From JBHHYN01 sp046757565 (GTDB lineage: Bacteria > Pseudomonadota > Gammaproteobacteria > Eutrophobiales > Eutrophobiaceae), in NCBI GenBank assembly GCA_046757565.1, contig JBHHYN010000047.1:1-18834 (forward strand): DNA of 18,834 nucleotides, in the 5' to 3' direction. Position numbers and translations under genes: made by a program. The notes beneath the pieces were generated by a model. It worked only from the letters and a program-made list of their open reading frames with translations. It did no database searches and was not told the origin of the DNA. Within the stretch, counting starts at the first letter, position 1. The number at the start of each line of letters is the position of its first letter. Positions 7,505 through 13,924 of the stretch are shown here, one piece after another.

Positions 7505-8773
7505 ATGACTGTGCAAAAAACAGAATCAGAAGCAAGCTGCCTGGATGATTTTGATCCGGCCTCAATGCCGCCGGAAGAGGCATTAAAGCACATCCTTGAT
7601 AGCGTCGGCAGAGTTGAAGGAACGGAGAAGATCGCCGTCCGTGCGGGCCTCGGCCGCATAGTGGCGGAAGACATCCAGTCAACCTTCGATGTGCCGTCGG
7701 GCACCAATTCCGCCATGGATGGCTATGCCGTCAACAGCGCCGACCTGCCACAGAGTGGTTACACGGAACTGCACGTTATCGGCACCGTGTTCGCCGGAAA
7801 ACCTTTGCAGGAACCGGTAAAACCCGGTTACTGCGCCCGCATCATGACCGGCGGCGTGTTACCCGAAGGTACCGATACGATTGTCATTCAGGAACGGGTA
7901 GAACGTAGCGGTGATACCATCAGGTTCGGGACCGGCACCAAAACCGGGGACAATGTCCGCCAAGCAGGTGAAGACATTGCAAAGGGCGATATTATCCTTA
8001 GAAGAGGCACCCGGTTAACGCCCGCCGACCTGGGACTGATCGCCTCATTGGGGAGCGGTGAAGTCAGGGTCATGCGTAAACCGCGTGTGGCTTTTTTCTC
8101 CACCGGCGATGAACTGCGCTCTATCGGCGAGCCGCTTGCTGACGGCGAAGTCTATGACAGTAACCGTTATACCCTGTATGGCATGCTGACGCGCATTGGT
8201 GTCGAGATCATTGATATGGGTGTGATCCGAGACAAACGGCAAGAGGTGGAACGGGCCTTCACCGATGCGGCATCCTATGCCGATGTTATCATCACATCCG
8301 GAGGTGTCTCCGTCGGTGAGGCCGATTTCGTTAAAGAGACCGTGCTGAAGATCGGTAAAGTCAATTTCTGGAAAGTCGCGATAAAACCGGGGAGACCGCT
8401 CGCCTTTGGCAGGATTAACAATGCCTGGTTCTTTGGATTACCAGGCAACCCGGTCTCCGTCATGGTGACTTTTTATCAATTTGTCCAGCCCGCCCTGCAC
8501 AAGCTCATGGGCAGTGAATATGCTGAACCGCTCACAACCCGGGCCATCAGCCGTTCAAAACTTAAAAAGCGATCCGGCCGGGTTGAATACCAGCGTGGTA
8601 TTCTCGAACGAGAGCAATCGGGTCAACTGGTTGTCCATAAAACCGGGGCGCAAGGATCGGGAATACTGAGTTCCATGTCGCAGGCCAACTGTTTTATCAT
8701 CCTGCCAATGGAGAGTGAAGGCGTTGAACCCGGAACGACAGTTGATGTGCAGCCATTTTTCGGGATGGTCTAG
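7505..8773 (+). CDS. moeA: Molybdopterin molybdenumtransferase MoeA
   Basis: Inserts molybdate into adenylylated molybdopterin, releasing AMP. Diagnostic blocks are all present: SAMDGYAV, MTGGVLPEGTDTIVIQE, GDNVRQAGEDI, FSTGDEL, YDSNRYTL, TSGGVSVGEADFVKE and FGLPGNPVSVMV. The length of 422 residues is close to E. coli MoeA (411). Residues 1-25 are poorly conserved and acidic. It is the last gene of the mobA-mobB-moeA group. The partner adenylyltransferase (Mog/MoaB) and the MoaD-activating MoeB are not in this window and must be encoded elsewhere. Confidence 0.95.
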   Translation: MTVQKTESEASCLDDFDPASMPPEEALKHILDSVGRVEGTEKIAVRAGLGRIVAEDIQSTFDVPSGTNSAMDGYAVNSADLPQSGYTELHVIGTVFAGKPLQEPVKPGYCARIMTGGVLPEGTDTIVIQERVERSGDTIRFGTGTKTGDNVRQAGEDIAKGDIILRRGTRLTPADLGLIASLGSGEVRVMRKPRVAFFSTGDELRSIGEPLADGEVYDSNRYTLYGMLTRIGVEIIDMGVIRDKRQEVERAFTDAASYADVIITSGGVSVGEADFVKETVLKIGKVNFWKVAIKPGRPLAFGRINNAWFFGLPGNPVSVMVTFYQFVQPALHKLMGSEYAEPLTTRAISRSKLKKRSGRVEYQRGILEREQSGQLVVHKTGAQGSGILSSMSQANCFIILPMESEGVEPGTTVDVQPFFGMV

Positions 8774-9089
8774 TGTAGTGTTCCACCTGTACGCTTCCTA
8801 AATCGTGCCTATGGACTTCAGAATTTCAAAAGTTACCGGCGAGGCAGGACGCCATATAGCTGTCCCGACCACCACTTCACAGTCACCGTCATGCCGGACC
8901 CGCTCCGGCATCCAGTAAAATAATGTTCCGCCCCCCCCCCGGATCAGACCCGGGGCAGGTTCCGGGCGGAGTTTAAAATACCGGATTCCGGGTCAAGCCC
9001 GGAATGACCAGCCTGGCGAGTTTCCGCCATTACCATGTGTGGCGGAATCCGAAACACTTATCCAGCGGGCCTGCCCGCAAAATCCGGCA
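8774..9089. other. Gene-free convergent gap, mostly repeat-derived
   Basis: This stretch lies between the stops of moeA and the cyanase gene. I see no credible ORF. The first 110 bases show nothing I recognise. The rest carries a REP-like inverted repeat pair, a 10-C tract and further hairpins: an 8-bp perfect stem TTCCGCCA/TGGCGGAA (9022-9029 with 9040-9047) and GCGGG/CCCGC (9065-9078). None of the stems is followed by a clear U-run, so I do not call a terminator. Confidence 0.6.
8888..9008. repeat. REP-like palindromic repeat pair with internal hairpin
   Basis: Two 28-base units in inverted orientation: left 8888-8915 (starts GTCATGCCGGACCCGC, ends CATCCAG) and right 8981-9008 (starts CCGGATTCCGGG, ends CGGAATGAC). 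Each unit is itself palindromic, and each is similar to the reverse complement of the other. Between them lies a perfect hairpin CCCCGG-7-CCGGGG (8937-8955), adjoining a run of ten C (8931-8940). This style of 'GTCATTCCGG...CCGGAATCCAG' interspersed repeat is common in intergenic regions of proteobacteria. Presence elsewhere in this genome is not visible here. Confidence 0.75.
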
Positions 9090-9530
9090 TTACCACTTCT
9101 TGTAGGGCAGAAACTTGCCCGACATGGTGATCCGCACCCGGTCGCCTTTCGGATCTTCCTCTCTATCCACACCGATGGTGAAATCGATGGCGCTCATAAT
9201 ACCGTCCCCGAATTTCTCATGGATCACTGCTTTTAAGGGCATACCATAGACCTGCATGATTTCGTAAAACCGGTAAATAAGGGGGTCGACCGGCACCACC
9301 GGGCCCAGTCCCTTGAGAGGAAACCCGGTAAGCGATTCCGCAATCTCTTTATCGAGATCGAGTGCAGCCGCCAATCTCTTCGCCTCCTCCTGGGAAGCGC
9401 TGGCCTGGCGATAAAACAGCGCCGCCACCCAGACTTCATCCCGTCCGACAGACTTGCCAAGATCGGTAAAGCTCAAGCCTTTCTGTTGCTTGGCGGCCAA
9501 CAGTTTTTCGGTCACTTCAGATGTAGTCAT
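9090..9530 (-). CDS. cynS: Cyanate hydratase (cyanase)
   Basis: Decomposes cyanate with bicarbonate to carbamate and CO2, the carbamate yielding ammonia and CO2, in the cytoplasm as a decamer. The 146-residue length and the catalytic triad fit E. coli CynS with an offset of 9: Arg87, Glu90 and Ser113 in IYRFYEIMQVYGMPLKAVI and GIMSAIDF. The N-terminal part is the helix-turn-helix-like domain, and the C-terminus MSGKFLPYKKW is the family's usual end. The start has a strong AGGGGGAG ribosome site 7 bases before the ATG. No cyanate transporter or CynR-like regulator is adjacent; the upstream gene is a phosphatase. It may provide nitrogen from, or detoxify, cyanate. Confidence 0.96.
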   Translation of the reverse strand: MTTSEVTEKLLAAKQQKGLSFTDLGKSVGRDEVWVAALFYRQASASQEEAKRLAAALDLDKEIAESLTGFPLKGLGPVVPVDPLIYRFYEIMQVYGMPLKAVIHEKFGDGIMSAIDFTIGVDREEDPKGDRVRITMSGKFLPYKKW

Positions 9531-9635
9531 GCCTAATCTCCCCCTGTCTCGGATTGCAAAACACGCGGTCTCTTCCCGATTACTGCCGCGGGCTCCCCAT
9601 CAACGGCATTGCCGGCAGTTCCGCGGTCCGGTTAC

Positions 9636-10601
9636 TTACTCGCATTCTATCACGGCCCGGGCCGGGATCGCAGTACGATAGAGTTCCTCGCCATCAGCAT
9701 TGATGAACCGGACCCGCAGGCAACGCCTGTCAAGCAGCACATGGGCAAACCCCAGGCTGCGTTGACTGAAACGGCTGTGTGCGCTTCTCTTTACTGCCCT
9801 GGTCCATGCCCCTCCTCCACCGGAGATAAAATAGTGGGTGGGACCGTCCGCTTTGATATGTTCCAGGTGATGGTCGTGTCCGGCAAAATAGGCATTGACA
9901 CCGTAACGGCTGAACAGTCCCGGCAGGACCGCCTTCAGGTCATCCGTGTCGCCGTGTCGCCCTGATGAGAAGACGGGATGATGTCCGAAGGCCAGTCGCC
10001 ATAAATGCCTGGATTCAGTCAGTTTTTTTTCCAGCCAGGCCAATTGCGCCACAGTATCCTGGCTCTCAATATGGTGATAGATATCCGGCCTGTTGCGGTA
10101 CTTCTTAATAAACGAGTTGGTATCAAGGAACAGAAGCTGGACAGTGGCATCCCGGCCCAGGTTGAATTCAGCCTCGTAGTAGTTATGTTTGAGTATCCAG
10201 TTGGCATGATGCCTGCCATAGTCGATCTCGGCCCGAAAGTCCCCAAGATAATCATGATTTCCCAGTACCACGTACCAGGGGATCGCCTTGAGATGGGGCA
10301 AGGCATAGACGTTCTCAAAATTGGACTGCCATTTCGGATCATCCGTGCTGTTGACACCCTTCGGATAGAAATTATCGCCGGTGGAGACGATGAAATCGAC
10401 AGGTGTCGACGCCGCCAGGCGCTCCATCTGGGTGGCCACCTGACGCTGGTGCCGGCTGCCCCGCATGCCCCAATCACCGATCACAATGAACTGTAAGCGT
10501 TGTGCATCGGAGCGTGCTGAATCCATCGCTTCTGCAGCGGCCGCTACCGGCGCCGGCAATGACACCAATAACAGCACTGTCAACCAGGCGCGTCTATTCA
10601 T
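9636..10601 (-). CDS. Secreted purple-acid-phosphatase-type metallophosphoesterase
   Basis: A 321-residue phosphatase of the tartrate-resistant acid phosphatase (TRAP/ACP5) type. A Sec signal peptide covers about residues 1-24 (MNRRAWLTVLLLVSLPAPVA, then an Ala-rich cleavage zone), so it acts outside the cytoplasm. The dinuclear metal ligands are all present: Asp43 (GDWG), Asp76 and Tyr79 (GDNFY), Asn115 with His116 (GNHDY), His207 (GHHP), and His242 and His244 (GHDHH). The Tyr ligand indicates the purple Fe(III)-type centre. The natural substrate is unknown; phosphomonoester scavenging is likely. It lies 105 bases upstream of cynS on the same strand and may or may not share its transcript. 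Confidence 0.88.
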   Translation of the reverse strand: MNRRAWLTVLLLVSLPAPVAAAAEAMDSARSDAQRLQFIVIGDWGMRGSRHQRQVATQMERLAASTPVDFIVSTGDNFYPKGVNSTDDPKWQSNFENVYALPHLKAIPWYVVLGNHDYLGDFRAEIDYGRHHANWILKHNYYEAEFNLGRDATVQLLFLDTNSFIKKYRNRPDIYHHIESQDTVAQLAWLEKKLTESRHLWRLAFGHHPVFSSGRHGDTDDLKAVLPGLFSRYGVNAYFAGHDHHLEHIKADGPTHYFISGGGGAWTRAVKRSAHSRFSQRSLGFAHVLLDRRCLRVRFINADGEELYRTAIPARAVIECE

Positions 10602-10641
10602 AGTCGCCAGAATCCCATTGTGCCAACAGGAGGAATTAAAG

Positions 10642-10716
10642 ATGGTAAGCCGGCGTAATCGTCCAGGCCGCCTGCAGACAGGCCCGATTCTATTGCGTCG
10701 CCGTCTTGACAGGTAA
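10642..10716 (+). CDS. Possible 24-residue Arg-rich peptide with a perfect ribosome site
   Basis: In the 119-base gap between the phosphatase start and the moaE stop, on the opposite strand, a perfect AGGAGG (10628-10633) stands 8 bases before an ATG. The reading frame encodes 24 residues (MVSRRNRPGRLQT, then GPILLRRRLDR) and ends in TAA. Eight of 24 residues are Arg. I do not recognise it. It has no Glu-x3-Tyr, so it is not PqqA. It could be a leader peptide or a chance match. Confidence 0.25.
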   Translation: MVSRRNRPGRLQTGPILLRRRLDR

Positions 10717-10720
10717 CCAC

Positions 10721-11164
10721 CTATTTTCCATAACCGGACGTGTTTTTTTCGACCCAGCGCTCACCGTCATCGAGCCGCTCTTTTTTCCAGAAGGGCGCCC
10801 TGGCTTTCAGGTCCTCCATGATAAAACGGCAGGCATCGAAGGCATCGCCGCGGTGCCCCGACCACACCGAGACCAGGACTATCGGCTCACCGGTCCGGAT
10901 CGCTCCGACCCGGTGAATGACCAGCGTATCGAGTAATTGCCAACGCTCACAGGCGCTGTCACAGATCTGCCGCAGGTGTTTTTCGGTCATCCCCGGATAA
11001 TAATCCAGGGTCATATCATGCACGGTCTCTCCCTCATTGAAATCGCGCATGGTGCCGACAAAACAGGCCGTGGCGCCGTACTTGCCGGCAAGATCCAGTC
11101 CATCCTGATAGCGTTGCAGCTCAGAGAAGGGATCGAAGGGTCCTGTCTTGATCTCGATATGCAT
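10721..11164 (-). CDS. moaE: Molybdopterin synthase catalytic subunit MoaE
   Basis: With MoaD it converts cyclic pyranopterin monophosphate to molybdopterin by adding two sulfurs. The 147-residue protein shows GTMRDFNEG, LDYYPGMTEKHL, VIHRVGAI and HRGDAFDACRFIMEDLKARAPFWKKE. Lys120 and Lys127 match the catalytic Lys119/Lys126 of the E. coli enzyme. It follows moaD by 3 bases in one minus-strand unit. No clear terminator is seen after it. Confidence 0.96.
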   Translation of the reverse strand: MHIEIKTGPFDPFSELQRYQDGLDLAGKYGATACFVGTMRDFNEGETVHDMTLDYYPGMTEKHLRQICDSACERWQLLDTLVIHRVGAIRTGEPIVLVSVWSGHRGDAFDACRFIMEDLKARAPFWKKERLDDGERWVEKNTSGYGK

Positions 11165-11167
11165 GGT

Positions 11168-11401
11168 TCACCCACCGGAGACGGGGGGGAAGAAGGCCAC
11201 TTCATCGCCGTCCTTGAGTTCGACCTCGCCATTTACATATTCCATATTCACCGCCACCATGACTGTTGACGGCATCTTCTCGCCACCGCTTATCTTCACC
11301 CAGATATCGGACAGGGACATCCCCTCCTCAAACTCCATGGCCGCCTGCTCATGGCCGAACTGTTCACGCAGATTGGCGAATAATTTCACTGATATAGCCA
11401 C
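11168..11401 (-). CDS. moaD: Molybdopterin synthase sulfur-carrier subunit MoaD
   Basis: A 77-residue ubiquitin-fold protein ending in the Gly-Gly tail (FFPPVSGG) that is adenylylated by MoeB and thiocarboxylated before donating sulfur to MoaE. KLFANLREQFG and VELKDGDEVAFFPPVSGG are typical. The start is GTG (complement of 11399-11401), with GGAAG about 10-14 bases upstream. It is the first gene of the moaD-moaE unit and is divergent from moaC. Confidence 0.95.
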   Translation of the reverse strand: MAISVKLFANLREQFGHEQAAMEFEEGMSLSDIWVKISGGEKMPSTVMVAVNMEYVNGEVELKDGDEVAFFPPVSGG

Positions 11402-11420
11402 GTTCTTTCATCTTCCAGCA

Positions 11421-11450
11421 TTCGCATTTGTTCCATAACACCGTATTATA
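11421..11450. promoter_or_regulatory. Overlapping divergent promoter elements between moaD and moaC
   Basis: On the minus strand a perfect TATAAT lies at the complement of 11445-11450, predicting a moaD start near 11438. On the plus strand TTCGCA (11421-11426), a 17-base spacer and TATTAT (11444-11449) could drive moaC. The two -10 elements occupy almost the same bases, so the two directions may compete. A TTGACA at 11469-11474 has no good partner -10. Pattern matching only. Confidence 0.4.
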
Positions 11451-11504
11451 TGACGTGCCGACAAAAAGTTGACAGATTTATATGCAAAACACGCGTAAAC
11501 AGAG

Positions 11505-11978
11505 ATGTCCAAACTGACCCATTTCAACCGGAAAGGCGAGGCGCATATGGTCGATGTCGGGGGAAAACCGGCGACCCAAAGAATCGCCATCGCAGAAGGC
11601 CGGATCGGAATGCAGGCCAATACCCTGGCGCTGATCGTGGAAGGCGGTCATAAAAAAGGCGATGTCCTCGGCACCGCCCGCATCGCCGGGATCATGGCCG
11701 CGAAAAAGACCGCCGAGCTGGTTCCCTTATGCCATCCGCTGGCCATTTCCCATATCGATATCGGTCTCGAGTCCAATCAAGACGATAACACAGTGACTTG
11801 CCGGGCACGTGTCGAGAGCACGGGCCAGACCGGGGTAGAGATGGAGGCCCTCACTGCCGTGCAGATAACGCTGCTGACCATCTACGATATGTGCAAGGCG
11901 GTCGACCGCGGGATGACGATTGATGGTGTGCGCCTGCTGGAAAAATCGGGGGGCAAATCCGGCGTCTGGAAACGTTAA
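11505..11978 (+). CDS. moaC: Cyclic pyranopterin monophosphate synthase MoaC
   Basis: Converts the MoaA product to cyclic pyranopterin monophosphate. The 157-residue protein contains MVDVGGKPATQRIA, LVPLCHPLAISH and MEALTAVQ...IYDMCKAVDRGM. Lys51, Asp128 and Lys131 sit at exactly the same positions as the catalytic residues of E. coli MoaC, confirming the start. It is monocistronic as far as seen, divergent from moaDE, and 6.4 kb away from moaA. A long AT-rich spacer follows it. Confidence 0.96.
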   Translation: MSKLTHFNRKGEAHMVDVGGKPATQRIAIAEGRIGMQANTLALIVEGGHKKGDVLGTARIAGIMAAKKTAELVPLCHPLAISHIDIGLESNQDDNTVTCRARVESTGQTGVEMEALTAVQITLLTIYDMCKAVDRGMTIDGVRLLEKSGGKSGVWKR

Positions 11979-12125
11979 TTTCTACCACAGATGCCTATAT
12001 GGAAGATAATTACTGGGTTGGAAGTTGTTAATCCCAAATCACTTCGTCATTATTTTGCTGATTAAGCATTTATTGTTTAGTGCAATCTATGACACAGATT
12101 GATATTTGTCGTTGTTCTTCGTCGT

Positions 12126-12147
12126 TATTGAGTAAATTTACTCAATA
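12126..12147. repeat. Perfect 22-nt AT-rich palindrome
   Basis: The half-site TATTGAGTAAA is followed directly by its exact complement TTTACTCAATA, with no loop. It lies in the 244-base gene-free gap (11979-12222) between moaC and the carbinolamine dehydratase stop, which is visibly richer in A/T than its surroundings. A 7-base direct repeat CAATTAG occurs at 12187 and 12206. The lack of a loop and of a U-run argues against a terminator; the symmetry fits a dimeric regulator's operator, but the convergent position is unusual for one. Confidence 0.6.
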
Positions 12148-12222
12148 GCGTAATAAATACAACTTAATTTAATTATTATTGAATATCAATTAGTTACTAC
12201 AATACCAATTAGAGTAGTGGGG

Positions 12223-12612
12223 CTAATCATATTTGATGTACTTGAAGCGCTGATCATCCGGCGTGCCTTCCAGGGCGCTCGCTTCATCAATACCCGGTTG
12301 CCACATGATCACCTCTTCCATCTTGTTCGCCAGCTCAAAGTCCTTGTCGGTCACGCCCTTGGCTGCATGGTTCTTCAACTTGACGATGACAAAGGCATAG
12401 GAGGCGGTGATATCGGGATGGTGCCAGGCGGCTTCAGCCAGATGACCCACCGTATTGATCACCATGAGTGTTCCCTTCCAGCCACTGGTCTTGTACTTGC
12501 GCCGGATCCAGCCCTCTTCGTAATACCATCGGGGCAGCTCTTCCTGCAGGCGCGCATTAATTTCCGCCTCGGTATAGGTCTCTTCTTTAGTTTTCTTCCG
12601 CCACTGTGCCAT
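12223..12612 (-). CDS. Pterin-4a-carbinolamine dehydratase family protein
   Basis: A 129-residue protein of the PCD/DCoH family (COG2154), whose classical members dehydrate 4a-hydroxytetrahydropterins. The signature E-x3-HHPD is present (EAAWHHPDI), followed by YAFVIVKLKNHAAKGVTDKDFELANKMEE in the form expected (ends YAFVIVKLKNH and FELANKMEE). The start has a good GAGGTGAGG ribosome site. It is the last gene of the DUF6513-DUF447-mfnB operon, 29 bases after mfnB. There is no phenylalanine hydroxylase in view, so the usual aromatic-hydroxylase role is not supported. Context points to H4MPT or molybdopterin metabolism; comparative work has linked some COG2154 proteins to Moco. Confidence 0.85.
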   Translation of the reverse strand: MAQWRKKTKEETYTEAEINARLQEELPRWYYEEGWIRRKYKTSGWKGTLMVINTVGHLAEAAWHHPDITASYAFVIVKLKNHAAKGVTDKDFELANKMEEVIMWQPGIDEASALEGTPDDQRFKYIKYD

Positions 12613-12641
12613 ATTACCTCACCTCTCGTTACAAATAATCC

Positions 12642-13358
12642 CTATATAGTTATAGCAGCTGCCAGCGGATTTTCATTCTTTTGGGGGAGCAGTGAACGCA
12701 TACGGCGCACGGCCTCCCCATCGATTCGGTTTGTACGGCGGCCCTTCCGGCATAGCGCGCCCCTGAAACCAAGATAATCGGGGTTGGTCCGGAGCAGCGG
12801 CGGAACATCGCTAATCGACAGGGAACCGGCCAGTCCGGTCATTAACCCTGTTTCCCCCGCCTTGCGCACAAAGCGGATCAAGTCGTTGTCCGCCAACTTC
12901 ATCCGCAACGGACCGGTCTGTTTGTCTCTGGTATCCAGCATGACGCCGCTGACGGCCGCTTGTCCCAACGGACTGAAATCTATATCGTCACGGTAGTCTT
13001 CAGCGAACAGCACCAATACGATGCGGATCCCCTCACCGGTCAATGTCGATAATTCCTGTAATACTCGATCATCAGTGAGATCCCCAAACACGCCCACCTT
13101 GACAAGATCCACTCCGGCTGCCGCCATATTCAATATCGCCGGTCCGATCCGGTCCGCTGTAAAGGGAAGATCGCCAATCGTCGCGCTGACAGTGGCTCTG
13201 CCATGAATGGTTGCGGTAATGCGTCTAACCCTGTCCGCGGGCAAGGCCCCCAGCGCCCCTTGTTCCGGGTCTTTAAGATCGATAATGTCCGCACCGGCCT
13301 CAAACACTAAACGTGCTTCCTCCATGGTGCAGACACTGGCGAGCAGTCCGGTATTCAT
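12642..13358 (-). CDS. mfnB: (5-formylfuran-3-yl)methyl phosphate synthase, methylofuran pathway (DUF556)
   Basis: Condenses two glyceraldehyde-3-phosphates to 4-(hydroxymethyl)-2-furancarboxaldehyde phosphate, the furan precursor of methanofuran/methylofuran. The 238-residue protein has the family's DLKDPEQGALGALP block. Lys29, Lys87 (DLVKVG), Asp142 and Lys146 (LDTRDKQTG) line up in spacing with the Schiff-base and catalytic residues I recall for the Methanocaldococcus MfnB (Lys27, Lys85, Asp151, Lys155). The start overlaps the DUF447 stop in an ATGA, indicating translational coupling. In bacteria this gene is found in methylotrophs that use the H4MPT-linked formaldehyde pathway. Confidence 0.92.
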   Translation of the reverse strand: MNTGLLASVCTMEEARLVFEAGADIIDLKDPEQGALGALPADRVRRITATIHGRATVSATIGDLPFTADRIGPAILNMAAAGVDLVKVGVFGDLTDDRVLQELSTLTGEGIRIVLVLFAEDYRDDIDFSPLGQAAVSGVMLDTRDKQTGPLRMKLADNDLIRFVRKAGETGLMTGLAGSLSISDVPPLLRTNPDYLGFRGALCRKGRRTNRIDGEAVRRMRSLLPQKNENPLAAAITI

Positions 13359-13924
13359 TGGGCCGCCTGTTGCTCCTGTTTATGTTCTTCAATACGCGCC
13401 ATCAACCACCCCCAGGCCGTCCGTTCCCGTTCGCCTGCCGTTTTATCGACGGCGATTTGCAGGTATCTGATTTCATTTTCTATCTTTTCCAACGGCAGCC
13501 TGTGCAGGCGGCTGACCAGTATCGCCGCTTCCAGTACCGCGGCCTGGGCACGGTTAAAGCCGCGGAACGGATAGTGATTCTCCCGATAGACTGCCTTGCA
13601 ATAAAATTTCGGCCTGAGTTCATCTTCTTCGAAAGTGTCAACTTCTACCTCTACATGGTCCAGCGCGGCCTGCAGTACTTCACTATCGATACGTTGGGCC
13701 TTGCATGTCGGCCACTGCCGGTGTCCCGTCAGGCAACCGGCGAAGATCATGACATCATCCGTCATATTGATGATGGCCTGACGGGTCCTTGCCAGGTTAT
13801 CCAGTGTCGTTGAGGGTTTAAATGGCTGGATGAGATAACGATCATGCTCCACATGGATACCCATGGGGGCAATGTGCACTGTCCCGTCACCGTTCCGGGT
13901 AGTAATGATCGTCTCATAAATCAT
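13355..13924 (-). CDS. DUF447 family protein of the H4MPT/methylofuran gene set
   Basis: A 189-residue protein beginning MIYETIITTRNGDGTVHIAPMGI, the characteristic DUF447 opening. The fold, as I recall, is a flavin-binding split barrel; no function has been shown to my knowledge. Other visible blocks are IQPFKPSTTLDNL, INMTDDVMIFAGCLTG and NRAQAAVLEAAILVSRLHRL. A longer in-frame ORF to 14053 exists, but its extra 43 residues are only the shadow of the upstream gene's lysine-rich tail. The ATG at 13924 overlaps that gene's TGA (ATGA), and its own TGA overlaps the mfnB ATG the same way. Strict conservation beside H4MPT genes in archaea and methylotrophs supports a role in that cofactor's synthesis. 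Confidence 0.88.
   Translation of the reverse strand: MIYETIITTRNGDGTVHIAPMGIHVEHDRYLIQPFKPSTTLDNLARTRQAIINMTDDVMIFAGCLTGHRQWPTCKAQRIDSEVLQAALDHVEVEVDTFEEDELRPKFYCKAVYRENHYPFRGFNRAQAAVLEAAILVSRLHRLPLEKIENEIRYLQIAVDKTAGERERTAWGWLMARIEEHKQEQQAAQ

Noticed and set aside
9065..9078. GCGGG/CCCGC hairpin as a terminator for cynS or moeA
   Set aside because: The loop is very short and no U-run follows on either strand.
10005..10496. 163-residue plus-strand frame opposite the phosphatase
   Set aside because: The minus-strand frame has all seven metal ligands and a signal peptide; the plus frame has none.
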